Below are positions 35,794 through 43,957 of a stretch of 64,000 bases of DNA, in pieces. The position numbers and the translations under genes were made by a program. Below the pieces are notes generated by a model. That model was not told where the DNA came from, did no database searches, and saw only the letters and a program-made list of their open reading frames with translations. The number at the start of each line of letters is the position of its first letter. The first letter of the stretch is position 1. The stretch spans positions 124,001-188,000 of the forward strand of contig CAWUEX030000003.1 in assembly GCA_963921305.4 (NCBI GenBank), written 5' to 3'. This stretch comes from CAWUEX02 sp963921305 (GTDB lineage Bacteria; Pseudomonadota; Alphaproteobacteria; Rhodospirillales; Rhodospirillaceae).

Positions 35794-36504
35794 ATGACCC
35801 ACGGCACCCTTATCCTGCTGACCGACCAAATGTTCGCCGCGGCTGTGGCCGACGCGTTGGGAATTGAAGAGGAGTCCGGCCAGCCAGACTTGGTCCATGT
35901 GGCAAAACGGGCCGGCTTGGAACGCGCGATGGCGGAGACCGAAGCACCCCGCCGGCTTTTGGCGTTCTGTACCGGCGTGATCGTGCCACCCGATGTCATC
36001 GAGGCCTGTGAGGCCGGCGCCTACAATGTTCACCCGGGTCCGCCCGCTTACCCCGGGCTCTTTCCCTCGGTGTTTGCGATCTATGATCGCGCGGCCACCT
36101 TTGGCACGACAATCCACCGCCTCACTGAAGACATCGATAGCGGAGACATTGTTCATACAAAGAGTTTCGACATTCCTGCCCCTATCGATCGCGCGGGCTT
36201 GGATAAGCTGGCCTTTGAACATGCATTAAGAGTCACGCACGACTTCGCTTTCAAGCTCTGCGACCTCTCTGAGGACTTAAAGCCCAACGGTGAACAGTGG
36301 TTAGGACGGCCAAGGACACGCAAGGATTTCGACGCGCTTTGCCGTCTACCGGAAAATGTCGATGCGGACGAGTTCGATCTACGGTACCGCGCTGTCGGCG
36401 AAGGGCCGGATCACGCTTTGTCCATTCCTCTATTTGGACATCGATTTAAGCTGGACAACGAGCGGACGGGCGACGTGTCGCGCGGCGGTCAGAACCAAAC
36501 CTGA
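35794..36504 (+). CDS. Formyltransferase-domain protein, stand-alone N-terminal domain
   Basis: 236 residues. Shows the formyl_trans_N catalytic set of methionyl-tRNA and phosphoribosylglycinamide formyltransferases: Asn and His in AYNVHPGPPAYPGLFP and Asp in TEDIDSGDIVHT. It lacks the oligonucleotide-binding C-terminal domain of Fmt, and the N-terminal nucleotide-binding part is reduced. Relatives modify amino sugars or small amines using formyl-tetrahydrofolate; substrate unknown. Convergent with znuA (stop codons 3 bp apart); starts 122 bp from the SUF regulator start on the opposite strand. Confidence 0.85.
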   Translation: MTHGTLILLTDQMFAAAVADALGIEEESGQPDLVHVAKRAGLERAMAETEAPRRLLAFCTGVIVPPDVIEACEAGAYNVHPGPPAYPGLFPSVFAIYDRAATFGTTIHRLTEDIDSGDIVHTKSFDIPAPIDRAGLDKLAFEHALRVTHDFAFKLCDLSEDLKPNGEQWLGRPRTRKDFDALCRLPENVDADEFDLRYRAVGEGPDHALSIPLFGHRFKLDNERTGDVSRGGQNQT

Positions 36505-36507
36505 GTC

Positions 36508-37527
36508 CTAGGACTCGCCGCTTCCAAGACAAACCGAAAGATCATTGGCCAAATTCGTCATCAGGCCGAAATAGAGGTCCGCGCCGGGTTCAATGAGGAG
36601 TCCGAGCGGGTCGACCTGCCCCACCCGTGTTTGCGCGGCGTCTTTGACGACGGACATTACCGACGGCTGGAAGCCAGGCTCGGACAACAGGCACACCGCG
36701 CCCAGTTCTCGCACCCGCTGCTCGATTTGAGCCAGACGCTGGGCGCTCGGCGCTTGGTCCGGCGTAACGGCAATGGCACCCGCCGCGTTGAGCCCGAAGA
36801 AGCGGTCAAAATATTGCAGCGAGTCATGCGCTGTGAGGAACGGTTGTTCAGTGACGTCGGCAAGTTGCGCTTTGATCTCCGCTTCAAGACTCTCGAGACG
36901 TGTCAGCGCGGCCTCGGCGTTTGCGCCGTAAAGGGCTGCGTTGTCTGGATCGATGTCCGACAAGGTATCCCGAACGATAGAGACGATCGCCGCCGCGTTG
37001 CGCGGATCGAGCCAGATGTGGCCGTCGTCCTCGCCATGATCATGGCCTGCGTGATCGTGTCCCCCATCATCATGATCAGCGTGATCATGATCGTCATGGC
37101 TGTGGCTATGACCATGGTCGTGATCATGGTCCCCGCCAGCGGTATCCCACACGCCACCGTCGCGATTTTCCCGGAAGCGGACTTCCGGACGTTCTGCGAG
37201 GGTGATGATCCGGGCGTCGTTAGAGAGTGCGGCCAACGGGCGTTCAAGGAATGTCTCCAATGGCTCGCCAATCCACAGCACCACATCCGCTTGCGAAAGG
37301 GCGGTCGCATCGGACGGCGTTAAAGCGTAGGAGTGCGGGCTTTCCGCGCCATCGAGCAGGAGCACGGGCTCACCTGCGCCGTCCATCACGGCAGCGGCAA
37401 GTGAATGCAGAGGCCGCACTGTCGTGACCACACTTGGTGCAGCCATGACGGTCGTGGTCTGCCAGCACAAAACCGCCGCACAGGCTATCGTTGCAACGCG
37501 CTGGGATTGGATCATCGCAGTCCTCAT
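36508..37527 (-). CDS. znuA: Zinc ABC transporter substrate-binding protein
   Basis: 339 residues from ATG 37527 (GAGAGG close upstream; ATG 37515 also possible). Signal peptide ending near TVMAAP. Cluster A-I fold: VVTTVRPLHSLAAAVMDG, LLDGAESPHSYALTPSDATA (metal His), then a charged His/Asp-rich loop at about 133-165, DDGHIWLDPRNAAAI (metal His), FLTAHDSLQYFDRFF (metal His) and LLSEPGFQPSVM. It delivers periplasmic Zn to ZnuBC. Divergent from zur-znuC-znuB. Confidence 0.96.
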   Translation of the reverse strand: MRTAMIQSQRVATIACAAVLCWQTTTVMAAPSVVTTVRPLHSLAAAVMDGAGEPVLLLDGAESPHSYALTPSDATALSQADVVLWIGEPLETFLERPLAALSNDARIITLAERPEVRFRENRDGGVWDTAGGDHDHDHGHSHSHDDHDHADHDDGGHDHAGHDHGEDDGHIWLDPRNAAAIVSIVRDTLSDIDPDNAALYGANAEAALTRLESLEAEIKAQLADVTEQPFLTAHDSLQYFDRFFGLNAAGAIAVTPDQAPSAQRLAQIEQRVRELGAVCLLSEPGFQPSVMSVVKDAAQTRVGQVDPLGLLIEPGADLYFGLMTNLANDLSVCLGSGES

Positions 37528-37549
37528 CGCCTCTCTTGTTCACTGATTT

Positions 37550-37562
37550 GTTATATCATAAC
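37550..37562. promoter_or_regulatory. Zur box between znuA and zur-znuCB
   Basis: GTTATATCATAAC is a 5-3-5 inverted repeat, close to the known alphaproteobacterial Zur operator GTTATAATATAAC. It is 23 bp from the znuA start and 37-52 bp from the possible zur starts, so one site could control both directions. Confidence 0.8.
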
Positions 37563-37598
37563 GTTTCCAGAGGTCTTCAAGTGCATTGGTCGAAGCCG

Positions 37599-38105
37599 AT
37601 GAAATCTGAGGAAATGAGTGACTCTCACGGCGGTTTTCCGCGGCCGGGGCATGACCACAGCCGGTGCGTGAAGTCCGCCCTCGCCGTAGCGGAGGAAAAG
37701 AGCCGCGCCCAAGGTCTGCGTTTTACCGCCATGCGCCGCAGGGTGCTGGAAATTCTGTGGCAGCGGCATGGGGCAATGGGCGCCTATGATATTCTGGATG
37801 TGCTCGCCGAAGAAGATGACCGGCCTGCGCCCATGGCGGTCTACCGCGCGCTCGACTTTCTTATTGACGCCGGGCTGGTGCACAAGCTCAACAGTTTGAA
37901 TGCGTTTATCGGCTGCGCCACGCCCTCCGAAGATCACGACGCCCAGTTCTTGATTTGTGAACGCTGCGGCACCGCTGCCGAGATCGAAGGCACACCCATC
38001 ACCAAAGCGGTTGATCAGGCGGCGAAATCGGAAGGCTTTGATGTTCGTCAACGGGTTGTCGAAATCTCCGGCGTCTGCCCCCACTGCCAACCGGCTTCGA
38101 ACTGA
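37599..38105 (+). CDS. zur: Zinc uptake regulator Zur (Fur family)
   Basis: 168 residues from ATG 37599; ATG 37614 (GAGG just upstream) is equally possible. Winged helix LRFTAMRRRVLEILWQRHGA, AYDILDVLAEE and APMAVYRALDFLIDAGLVHK; metal-binding CERCGTAAEIEG (CxxC) and SGVCPHCQPASN (CxxC structural zinc). An N-terminal HDHSRC segment may add a site. Represses the znu operons when Zn is bound. Overlaps or abuts znuC (3 bp). Confidence 0.94.
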   Translation: MKSEEMSDSHGGFPRPGHDHSRCVKSALAVAEEKSRAQGLRFTAMRRRVLEILWQRHGAMGAYDILDVLAEEDDRPAPMAVYRALDFLIDAGLVHKLNSLNAFIGCATPSEDHDAQFLICERCGTAAEIEGTPITKAVDQAAKSEGFDVRQRVVEISGVCPHCQPASN

Positions 38106-38108
38106 CCG

Positions 38109-38912
38109 ATGACCGAAGCTGAACAGTTATTGGCCGCCTCCGGGCTGAGTGTCACGCGTAACGGCCAGACCATTCTCAATGGCATCGACGTGCGGATCGG
38201 ACGCGGCGAAATCGTCACCCTAATCGGACCGAACGGCGCGGGTAAGTCGACTTTGGTGCGCGCCCTTCTCGGCCTGGAGCCCATCACCGCCGGCTCGATC
38301 AAGCGGGCCGAAAACATGACCGTCGGCTACCAGGCTCAACGCCTCAGCATTGATCCAACCCTGCCCCTCACCGTTCGCCGGTTCCTGACCCTGACGCGGC
38401 GGGCAGATGACGGCGCTTTGCGTGACATGCTGGGCCACGTGCAGCTTGACGCGGACTTGGGTAAGAGCGTGCACGTGTTGTCCGGTGGAGAATTGCAGCG
38501 GCTGCAGTTGGCCCGAGCGTTGCTGCGCGACCCCGATCTTCTAGTGCTCGACGAACCGACACAGAACGTCGATATCTCCGGTGCGGTCGAACTCTATCGT
38601 TTGATCCAAGAAACACGCGATACCTTCAATTGCGCGGTGCTCATGGTGTCCCACGACCTCAACGTGGTGATGTCGGCGACGAACCGGGTGTATTGCCTGA
38701 ACAATCACATCTGCTGCTCGGGCCGGCCGGCCGAGGTCAGCCGCCATCCGGAATTTCTGCGCTTGTTCGGCCAGAGTGCCGCGGACATGCTGGCCGTCTA
38801 CACCCACGATCACGACCATGATCACGGCCCCGGCGGTGAAATCGTGCAGGGACACGATCACGCGCCTGGGGATGGGCATGGGCATGGGCATGATCACGAC
38901 CATGCGCACTGA
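38109..38912 (+). CDS. znuC: Zinc ABC transporter ATP-binding protein with His-rich tail
   Basis: 267 residues. Walker A IGPNGAGKST (about 41-50), Q-loop VGYQAQRL, signature LSGGELQRLQLARALL, Walker B LLVLDEPTQNVD and H-loop VMVSHDLNVV, with CLNNHICCSGRPAEV after. The TQNVD wording is characteristic of ZnuC. The last about 35 residues form a His/Asp/Gly tail (HDHDHDHGPGG, HGHGHDHDHAH), probably a cytosolic Zn buffer at the transporter. Between zur and znuB. Confidence 0.95.
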   Translation: MTEAEQLLAASGLSVTRNGQTILNGIDVRIGRGEIVTLIGPNGAGKSTLVRALLGLEPITAGSIKRAENMTVGYQAQRLSIDPTLPLTVRRFLTLTRRADDGALRDMLGHVQLDADLGKSVHVLSGGELQRLQLARALLRDPDLLVLDEPTQNVDISGAVELYRLIQETRDTFNCAVLMVSHDLNVVMSATNRVYCLNNHICCSGRPAEVSRHPEFLRLFGQSAADMLAVYTHDHDHDHGPGGEIVQGHDHAPGDGHGHGHDHDHAH

Positions 38913-38923
38913 CGGTCTCGCAG

Positions 38924-39730
38924 ATGCTTGACGATTTTCTCACCCGTGCCGTCATCGCCGGTTTCGGCGTTGCGGTAGCGACTGGTCCGCTGGGATGTTT
39001 CGTCGTCTGGCGGCGCATGGCGTATTTCGGCGACACCTTGGCCCATTCGGCGTTGCTCGGCGTCGCCCTCGGCTTTCTTATTGGCATATCGCCCACAGCG
39101 GGAACCATCGTGACGGGTATCATGATCGCTTTGGCATTGGTCTGGCTGCAAGGCCGCCGGACATGGTCGAGCGATACGCTATTGGGCTTGCTGTCTCACA
39201 GCGCGTTGGCCTGCGGACTGATTGCCGTGACGTTCATGGACGGGGTTCGGGTTGACCTCATGGCCTACCTGTTTGGCGATATCCTCGCAGTGACCTCAGC
39301 CGACATTCTTTGGATTTGGTCGGGCGCGGCCCTAATCACCGCGATCATTTTTGTGCTGTGGCGTTCGCTGGTCGCCCTCACCGTGAACGAGGAGACGGCT
39401 CTGGCGGAAGGCATCGCCGCGCGCCCGATTCAGTTCGCCTTTGTCATCCTTATTGCCCTTACCGTCGCGCTTGCGATGAAAGTTATCGGCATACTTTTGA
39501 TCACAGCACTGTTGATCATTCCACCAGCGACGGCGCGCCAATTTTCAGCCACGCCGGAGCACATGGCAGTCGGCGCAATCCTCACCGGAGCCCTTGCGGT
39601 TGCCGCTGGGCTGTATGGCTCATTCAGCTGGGACACCCCGGCGGGCCCCTCAATTGTGGCCGCGGCAGCAGCTCTGTTTGCCGCAGGATTCCTGACCAAA
39701 TCCCTCTTTTCTGTGATTCTTCGGGGATAA
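38924..39730 (+). CDS. znuB: Zinc ABC transporter permease
   Basis: 268 residues, seven to eight transmembrane helices. ABC-3 family: GPLGCFVVWRRMAYFGDTLA and HSALLGVALGFLIGISPTAG near the start, DTLLGLLSHSALACGLIAV, then IGILLITALLIIPPATARQF in the coupling region. Carries Zn across the inner membrane with ZnuC; follows it by 11 bp. Confidence 0.95.
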   Translation: MLDDFLTRAVIAGFGVAVATGPLGCFVVWRRMAYFGDTLAHSALLGVALGFLIGISPTAGTIVTGIMIALALVWLQGRRTWSSDTLLGLLSHSALACGLIAVTFMDGVRVDLMAYLFGDILAVTSADILWIWSGAALITAIIFVLWRSLVALTVNEETALAEGIAARPIQFAFVILIALTVALAMKVIGILLITALLIIPPATARQFSATPEHMAVGAILTGALAVAAGLYGSFSWDTPAGPSIVAAAAALFAAGFLTKSLFSVILRG

Positions 39731-39825
39731 CTGCAACGCGTCGCAACCTGTGCGCGTTGTTAGCGTAGCTGGGTCATACCAGCCCTCCGGCCCTCGTGGC
39801 CGGCGACTCCCAACCCGTGTCACTT

Positions 39826-39860
39826 GCCGCGCCGTTCAATACACGGCGCGGCCTTTTTTT
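39826..39860 (+). terminator. Rho-independent terminator after zur-znuC-znuB
   Basis: Perfect 10-bp stem GCCGCGCCGT/ACGGCGCGGC with loop TCAATAC, followed by C and seven T. Confidence 0.92.
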
Positions 39861-39887
39861 GAGGATTCAACCACCCTGACATACGAT
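39859..39887 (+). promoter_or_regulatory. Candidate promoter for the KdpD/KdpE pair
   Basis: TTGAGG at 39859-39864 and TACGAT at 39882-39887, 17-bp spacer, starting inside the T-run of the preceding terminator. A transcript from here would start near 39895, which favours the GTG at 39938 as kinase start. Confidence 0.35.
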
Positions 39888-39937
39888 ACTTGTCACCTGC
39901 CAACCCGCAGATCCAGCTCAGAACCAGAGACGCCGCA

Positions 39938-41938
39938 GTGAGCCACGCCGACACCGTTGATACAGAAACTGCCGCGCCACCGGTTGACCGGAGCGGATTT
40001 GCAGCGGTCATCGGCGCCAGCACCGCCGATGCGGCCGTGCTGCGCGAGGTGCAGTGGATGGCGAAAGAAGCAGCGGAACCTTTGACGGTCTATATCGTCG
40101 GGCCAACCAAACCCTGGCTGAGAACACTGGCTGCACCGCAAGCCGATCAGATCGAACGTCTGGCCAAGCGGCTAGGAGCGCGCATCGTTCCGGTTCCTCC
40201 CCGTGAGTCTGCCGCCCGGATTATTTCCGATTGGGACGCGGCTCTACCATCACACGTCTTTTTCAGCATGCCCAGGTTTTGGCCGTGGGACGCGGGTATT
40301 GGCACCAAACTCGTCGCGGAGGTCGAACGGGAAGCAAGAGCACGGAACATCGCGGTGGGTGAGGACGTCGCGCCACTCGCTGAGACCCGCCCATCCCTCA
40401 CGTGGCGGCTGGACCAGCAGCGGCCCTGGTATCATGACTATGCGTTGAGCTTGTTCGCGGTGTGCATTGCCGCCCTCGCCGTGCAATGGCTCAAAGCCTT
40501 TCTTCCCGCTGAGAGTTTATCGATCGTTTTTTTAACGGCAGTGATTTTCAGCGCCACCGCCTACGGCTTCGCAGCAGCCTTGTTCGCGTCAGTCATCAGT
40601 GTTGCGATTTTTGACTTCTTCTTTATCGCGCCCACGTTTTCGTCTTCGGTGTCGTCGCCGGATAATGTGCTTCTGGTAATCTTGTTCGTGCTGGTCTCTG
40701 GGATCACCAGCAATCTGGCGGGCCGGCTGCGCGATCAGGCGGAAGCGGCGCAGCGCCGGGAAAGTGAAGCGCGCGCGCTGTTTCAGTTGACCCGGGACGT
40801 CGCAACATCGGACACGCCGCCGGAAACGTACCGCGCTGTGACGCGGCAAAGCGCCAGCCTGTTCGACGCCGAAGCGATCTTGTTCGCGCCCCACAAGAAA
40901 TCAGCCGATGGCGACCCCGCCGCGTTGCAGCCGGTTTCACCGAACAATCCGGGCCTGAGTCAGGATGACATCGAGGCTGCACGGTGGGCGTATTCCCACA
41001 ACACCCCCTGTGGCCGGGGAACCGATAAATTTTCCACCCTTGAGGTTCAGTTTCGGCCGCTGGAGACCGCCAATGGTGTTGTCGGCGTTCTGGGATTCCG
41101 CACGCCGCGGGCACAGGTGGCGGAAGACGCTGCCGCCAGCCGCCTGCTGGATTCCGTTTGCCGCATGTCAGCCGTCGCCGTAGAGCGTGCGCAGCAATCA
41201 CAGGAGCTGGAAGACACGCGGGTGATTTCGCAGACGGAGAGTCTGCGGTCCGCCCTCCTGTCTTCGATCTCCCATGACTTCGGCACACCTTTGGCTACGA
41301 TCATCGGTTCGTCATCGAGCTTGCTCACCTACGGCAAAAAATATGCGCCCGAGGTCGCAGAAGACCTGTTGACCACTATTCTAGAAGAAGCGGAGCGTCT
41401 GAATAAGTTCGTCAACAATCTGTTGCAAATGACCCGGTTAGAATCAGGCGCTCTGATTCCGCGCCTGCAGTTAGCAGGAGTGGATGACTTGATCGGCACA
41501 GTCTTGGATGACGCACATCGCCGCCTTGAAGGGTATGAAGTGTACATGGACGTGGCGGAGCGTTTGCCGCTGGTCGACATCGATTTCGTGCTGATGGAAA
41601 CCGTCTTGATGAACCTGATCGAGAACGCTTGTAAATATTCACCGGCGGAGAGCACAATCTCGGTTCGGGCGTACGCCGACCGCGAGTCCGTGGTCATTGA
41701 GATCGCCGACCAAGGGCAAGGCATTCCGAGCGAGGACCTAGGCGCCGTGTTCGACAAGTTTTTCCGCGTGAAGGCACGCGACCGCAAAATCGCCGGAACC
41801 GGACTTGGCTTGGCCATCTGCAAAGGCATTCTTGAGGGCCATGGCGGCTCGATCGAAGCCTTGAGCGAAGGACCGGGCAAAGGCACGGTCATGCGCGTCA
41901 AACTCCCGGTCGCCTCAGAGAAAGCCGAGGTCGCTTAG
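39938..41938 (+). CDS. kdpD: KdpD-type sensor histidine kinase lacking the N-terminal KdpD domain
   Basis: About 666 residues from GTG 39938 (an upstream TTG at 39890 adds 16). E. coli KdpD is about 890: the first 230-residue Walker-containing KdpD domain is absent. What remains: a Usp-like domain (FAAVIGASTADAAVLREVQW), a four-helix membrane region like DUF4118 (about 165-270, with FDFFFIAPTFSSSVSSPDN), a GAF-like part, HisKA with His446 in SSISHDFGTPLATIIGSSSS, and HATPase with NLIENACKYSP, DQGQGIP, FDKFFRV and GTGLGLAI. Signals to the KdpE-like regulator starting 3 bp later. No kdpFABC in the window, so the stimulus and targets are open. Confidence 0.88.
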   Translation: MSHADTVDTETAAPPVDRSGFAAVIGASTADAAVLREVQWMAKEAAEPLTVYIVGPTKPWLRTLAAPQADQIERLAKRLGARIVPVPPRESAARIISDWDAALPSHVFFSMPRFWPWDAGIGTKLVAEVEREARARNIAVGEDVAPLAETRPSLTWRLDQQRPWYHDYALSLFAVCIAALAVQWLKAFLPAESLSIVFLTAVIFSATAYGFAAALFASVISVAIFDFFFIAPTFSSSVSSPDNVLLVILFVLVSGITSNLAGRLRDQAEAAQRRESEARALFQLTRDVATSDTPPETYRAVTRQSASLFDAEAILFAPHKKSADGDPAALQPVSPNNPGLSQDDIEAARWAYSHNTPCGRGTDKFSTLEVQFRPLETANGVVGVLGFRTPRAQVAEDAAASRLLDSVCRMSAVAVERAQQSQELEDTRVISQTESLRSALLSSISHDFGTPLATIIGSSSSLLTYGKKYAPEVAEDLLTTILEEAERLNKFVNNLLQMTRLESGALIPRLQLAGVDDLIGTVLDDAHRRLEGYEVYMDVAERLPLVDIDFVLMETVLMNLIENACKYSPAESTISVRAYADRESVVIEIADQGQGIPSEDLGAVFDKFFRVKARDRKIAGTGLGLAICKGILEGHGGSIEALSEGPGKGTVMRVKLPVASEKAEVA

Positions 41939-41941
41939 ACA

Positions 41942-42667
41942 ATGGCACGCTCTTCGGCAGATAGTGCGGGTGGCGCGAAAGTCCTCATCGTCGACGATGA
42001 GCCGCAAATCCGCCGCTTTCTGAAGGCCAGCCTGGCCGCTCACGACTACGAGGTCGTGGAGGCCGATAGTGGTAAGTCGGCGATTAAACTGTGCACCACC
42101 GAGATGCCCGATGTCGTGGTGCTCGATCTCGGCCTGCCCGACATGGACGGCCTTGAAGTGATCAGCGAGCTGCGCGGCTGGTCGCAAGTTCCCATCATCG
42201 TCCTGTCGATCCGCTCGGACGAGAGCGACAAGGTCGATGCCCTGGACCGGGGTGCGAACGATTACGTCACCAAACCGTTCGGCATGGCCGAGCTGATGGC
42301 GCGCATGCGGGCAACCCTGCGGCTGGCCGGTGCAGGCTCCGGCGACGGTGGGCATGACCCGGTGATCAGCGCCGGGCCGGTCGAGATCGATATGAGTAAA
42401 CGTCAGGTCTCTGTGAACGGCAGCCCTGTGCGCCTGTCCCGCAAGGAATACGACCTGCTGCGTATCCTGGCGTCACATCCGGATAAGGTTATTTCCCATC
42501 AGCAGATTCTGCAGGAAGTCTGGGGGCCGGCCTACGTTGAAGAAACCCAGTACCTGCGGGTGTACATCGGTCACCTGCGGCAGAAGCTGGAAGATGATGC
42601 AGCCGAACCTAAACTGATCATCACCGAGCCGGGCGTCGGCTACCGCTTTCAAGTCGAACAGAGCTAA
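41942..42667 (+). CDS. kdpE: KdpE-type response regulator
   Basis: 241 residues. Receiver with acidic pair in LIVDDEPQIR, phospho-acceptor Asp62 in VVVLDLGLPDMDG and Lys in DYVTKPFGMAEL; OmpR/PhoB-type winged-helix DNA-binding domain from about 140 (VRLSRKEYDLLRILASHPDK, YVEETQYLRVYIGHLRQKLE, TEPGVGYRF). The YLRVYIGHLRQKLE form is typical of KdpE. Partner of the kinase just upstream. Confidence 0.9.
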   Translation: MARSSADSAGGAKVLIVDDEPQIRRFLKASLAAHDYEVVEADSGKSAIKLCTTEMPDVVVLDLGLPDMDGLEVISELRGWSQVPIIVLSIRSDESDKVDALDRGANDYVTKPFGMAELMARMRATLRLAGAGSGDGGHDPVISAGPVEIDMSKRQVSVNGSPVRLSRKEYDLLRILASHPDKVISHQQILQEVWGPAYVEETQYLRVYIGHLRQKLEDDAAEPKLIITEPGVGYRFQVEQS

Positions 42668-42679
42668 CCCAATCTAAAA

Positions 42680-42713
42680 AGAAAACTCCCCGCAGGCCGA
42701 GACCTGCGGGGAG
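42680..42713 (-). terminator. Rho-independent terminator of the ECF sigma gene
   Basis: Stem CTCCCCGCAGG/CCTGCGGGGAG (11 bp, loop CCGAGA at 42697-42702). Only the minus-strand side is followed by a T-rich run (TTTTCTTTTT), so it serves the sigma factor gene, not kdpE. Confidence 0.85.
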
Positions 42714-42777
42714 AAGGTTCCACTGGTGGCAATGGGGGGATGGGAGACGCCGAGCCAGTGGGTTAGGGAGAATTCCG

Positions 42778-43281
42778 TTAAACGGTGACGAACGGCGCGC
42801 CTTCAAGTTCAAGCGCGACACGAAGGTTGGCACGCCCGCGCGACAGACGGGACTTGATGGTGCCGACCGGAAGGCGGGTCGCCTTCGAAGCCTCGCGGTG
42901 CGAACTTTCTTTGACACCCATGGTGTAGACCGCATCGCGTTCCGCATCGGAGAGGTCGTCGATCGCCGACATAGTTTCCTTGAGGAACACATGATGGGTC
43001 TGGGAGGCCCGCTGGACACGGTCACCGCTGTTATCAACGTGCTTGACATAACGGCGGGCAACGGCTTCACGGCGCTTATGGCTGATGAAGATGTTGCGCA
43101 TCATCGTGAACAGCCAGGACTTCATGTTTGTGCCGTCTTCGTAATAGTCCTTTTTGATAAGGGCCCGCTCGACACAGTCCTGAACGAGATCATAGGCGTC
43201 ATCTTCCGAACGCGTGAGAGACCGTGCGAAACGGGTCAGGTCGGGAAGATAGGTCTCAAGTTCAGTATGAAAGTCAGACAT
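42778..43281 (-). CDS. ECF RNA polymerase sigma factor
   Basis: 167 residues from ATG 43281 (GGAGG upstream); an open frame reaches 43620 but that lead is low-quality sequence. Region 2: YLPDLTRFARSLTRSEDDAY and DLVQDCVERALIKKD, MKSWLFTMMRNIFISHKRR. Region 4: MSAIDDLSDAERDAVYTMGV, SSHREASKATRLPVGTIKSR and LSRGRANLR. Resembles general-stress EcfG-like and related sigma factors of Alphaproteobacteria, but no NepR, PhyR or anti-sigma gene is next to it. Group not assignable from sequence alone. Confidence 0.9.
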   Translation of the reverse strand: MSDFHTELETYLPDLTRFARSLTRSEDDAYDLVQDCVERALIKKDYYEDGTNMKSWLFTMMRNIFISHKRREAVARRYVKHVDNSGDRVQRASQTHHVFLKETMSAIDDLSDAERDAVYTMGVKESSHREASKATRLPVGTIKSRLSRGRANLRVALELEGAPFVTV

Positions 43282-43590
43282 AGCAGCCTCCGGTTCATCG
43301 GTCTGGCGCGGATCGGTCTCAGGTAACGTTCTGGGTCTGAGGCCGACCCGCGCCGTCTTTCCGAGAGCAAAGGTCGTCCAGAGGCGCGTAAAATCTCTAT
43401 GTGAATTGGCGGCGATTTGCGTAAAAAAGGCATAGCCGCTGGCGCGGCAGAAATAAGGCACGGCCTGGACTAGACCCGCCACGCCTCGGCCTCGATTCGA
43501 TAAGAATTGGCGGTTTTCTGCGCCTTTTACCGGCCCAAAGACCGGGCAAAACTGCCGTGATCGCGCGCAAAACGGGCATAAAAAACGTAT
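43282..43590. other. Intergenic region upstream of the ECF sigma gene
   Basis: About 310 bp between the sigma factor start and the terminator at 43591. I see no gene; it must hold the sigma promoter. I looked for the EcfG-type GGAAC/CGTT pair at 16-17 bp spacing on the minus strand and found none convincing. Confidence 0.5.
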
Positions 43591-43617
43591 AAAAAAAGCC
43601 CCAGTCTCGGGGCTTTT
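43591..43617 (-). terminator. Rho-independent terminator of the small membrane protein gene
   Basis: Stem AAAAGCCCC/GGGGCTTTT with six-base loop AGTCTC; on the minus strand it is followed by a run of T (seven in all), 30 bp after the stop of the small gene. Confidence 0.85.
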
Positions 43618-43648
43618 CATCTGAGTGCGAGACTATGAACCGGCGGGG

Positions 43649-43876
43649 TTACCGCGCGGCGCGGATCGCCCGAATGGCGCGGTAAACCGGATCCAGTAGG
43701 GCGCTCACGGCACCTGTGCCTGCAGCACAGATTGAAAAATGGGCCAGAAACTCCACCGTCGAGGCGGACGCCGCCGGATTCTCCGCTAGCAGGGCGGCAC
43801 CGATGGCTGCGGCAAGCAGCAAAATGCCCACGTAGAGGCAGGGACTTACGGAGTCATTTGCGGTGTGGATATACAT
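43649..43876 (-). CDS. Small two-helix membrane protein, unknown
   Basis: 75 residues from ATG 43876 (a further ATG at 43942 adds an unlikely Cys/Arg-rich lead). Two hydrophobic helices at about 13-31 and 43-60, ending in a basic tail (VYRAIRAIRAAR). No family recognised. It has its own terminator and is upstream of the ECF sigma gene on the same strand. Confidence 0.55.
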   Translation of the reverse strand: MYIHTANDSVSPCLYVGILLLAAAIGAALLAENPAASASTVEFLAHFSICAAGTGAVSALLDPVYRAIRAIRAAR

Positions 43877-43957
43877 GCCCCAGTAACGCGTTAACCCTCT
43901 GTTAGGTTGCAAGCATCGGCAAAAACGTGCCGTTACAAACACCGCGGCAGCAGCGGA

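Noticed and set aside
42686..42713. Terminator of kdpE
   Set aside because: T-run lies on the opposite side; the hairpin serves the minus-strand sigma gene.
43282..43620. 113-residue N-terminal extension of the ECF sigma factor
   Set aside because: The lead crosses a terminator hairpin and lacks sigma-like sequence; ATG 43281 with GGAGG is the proper start.
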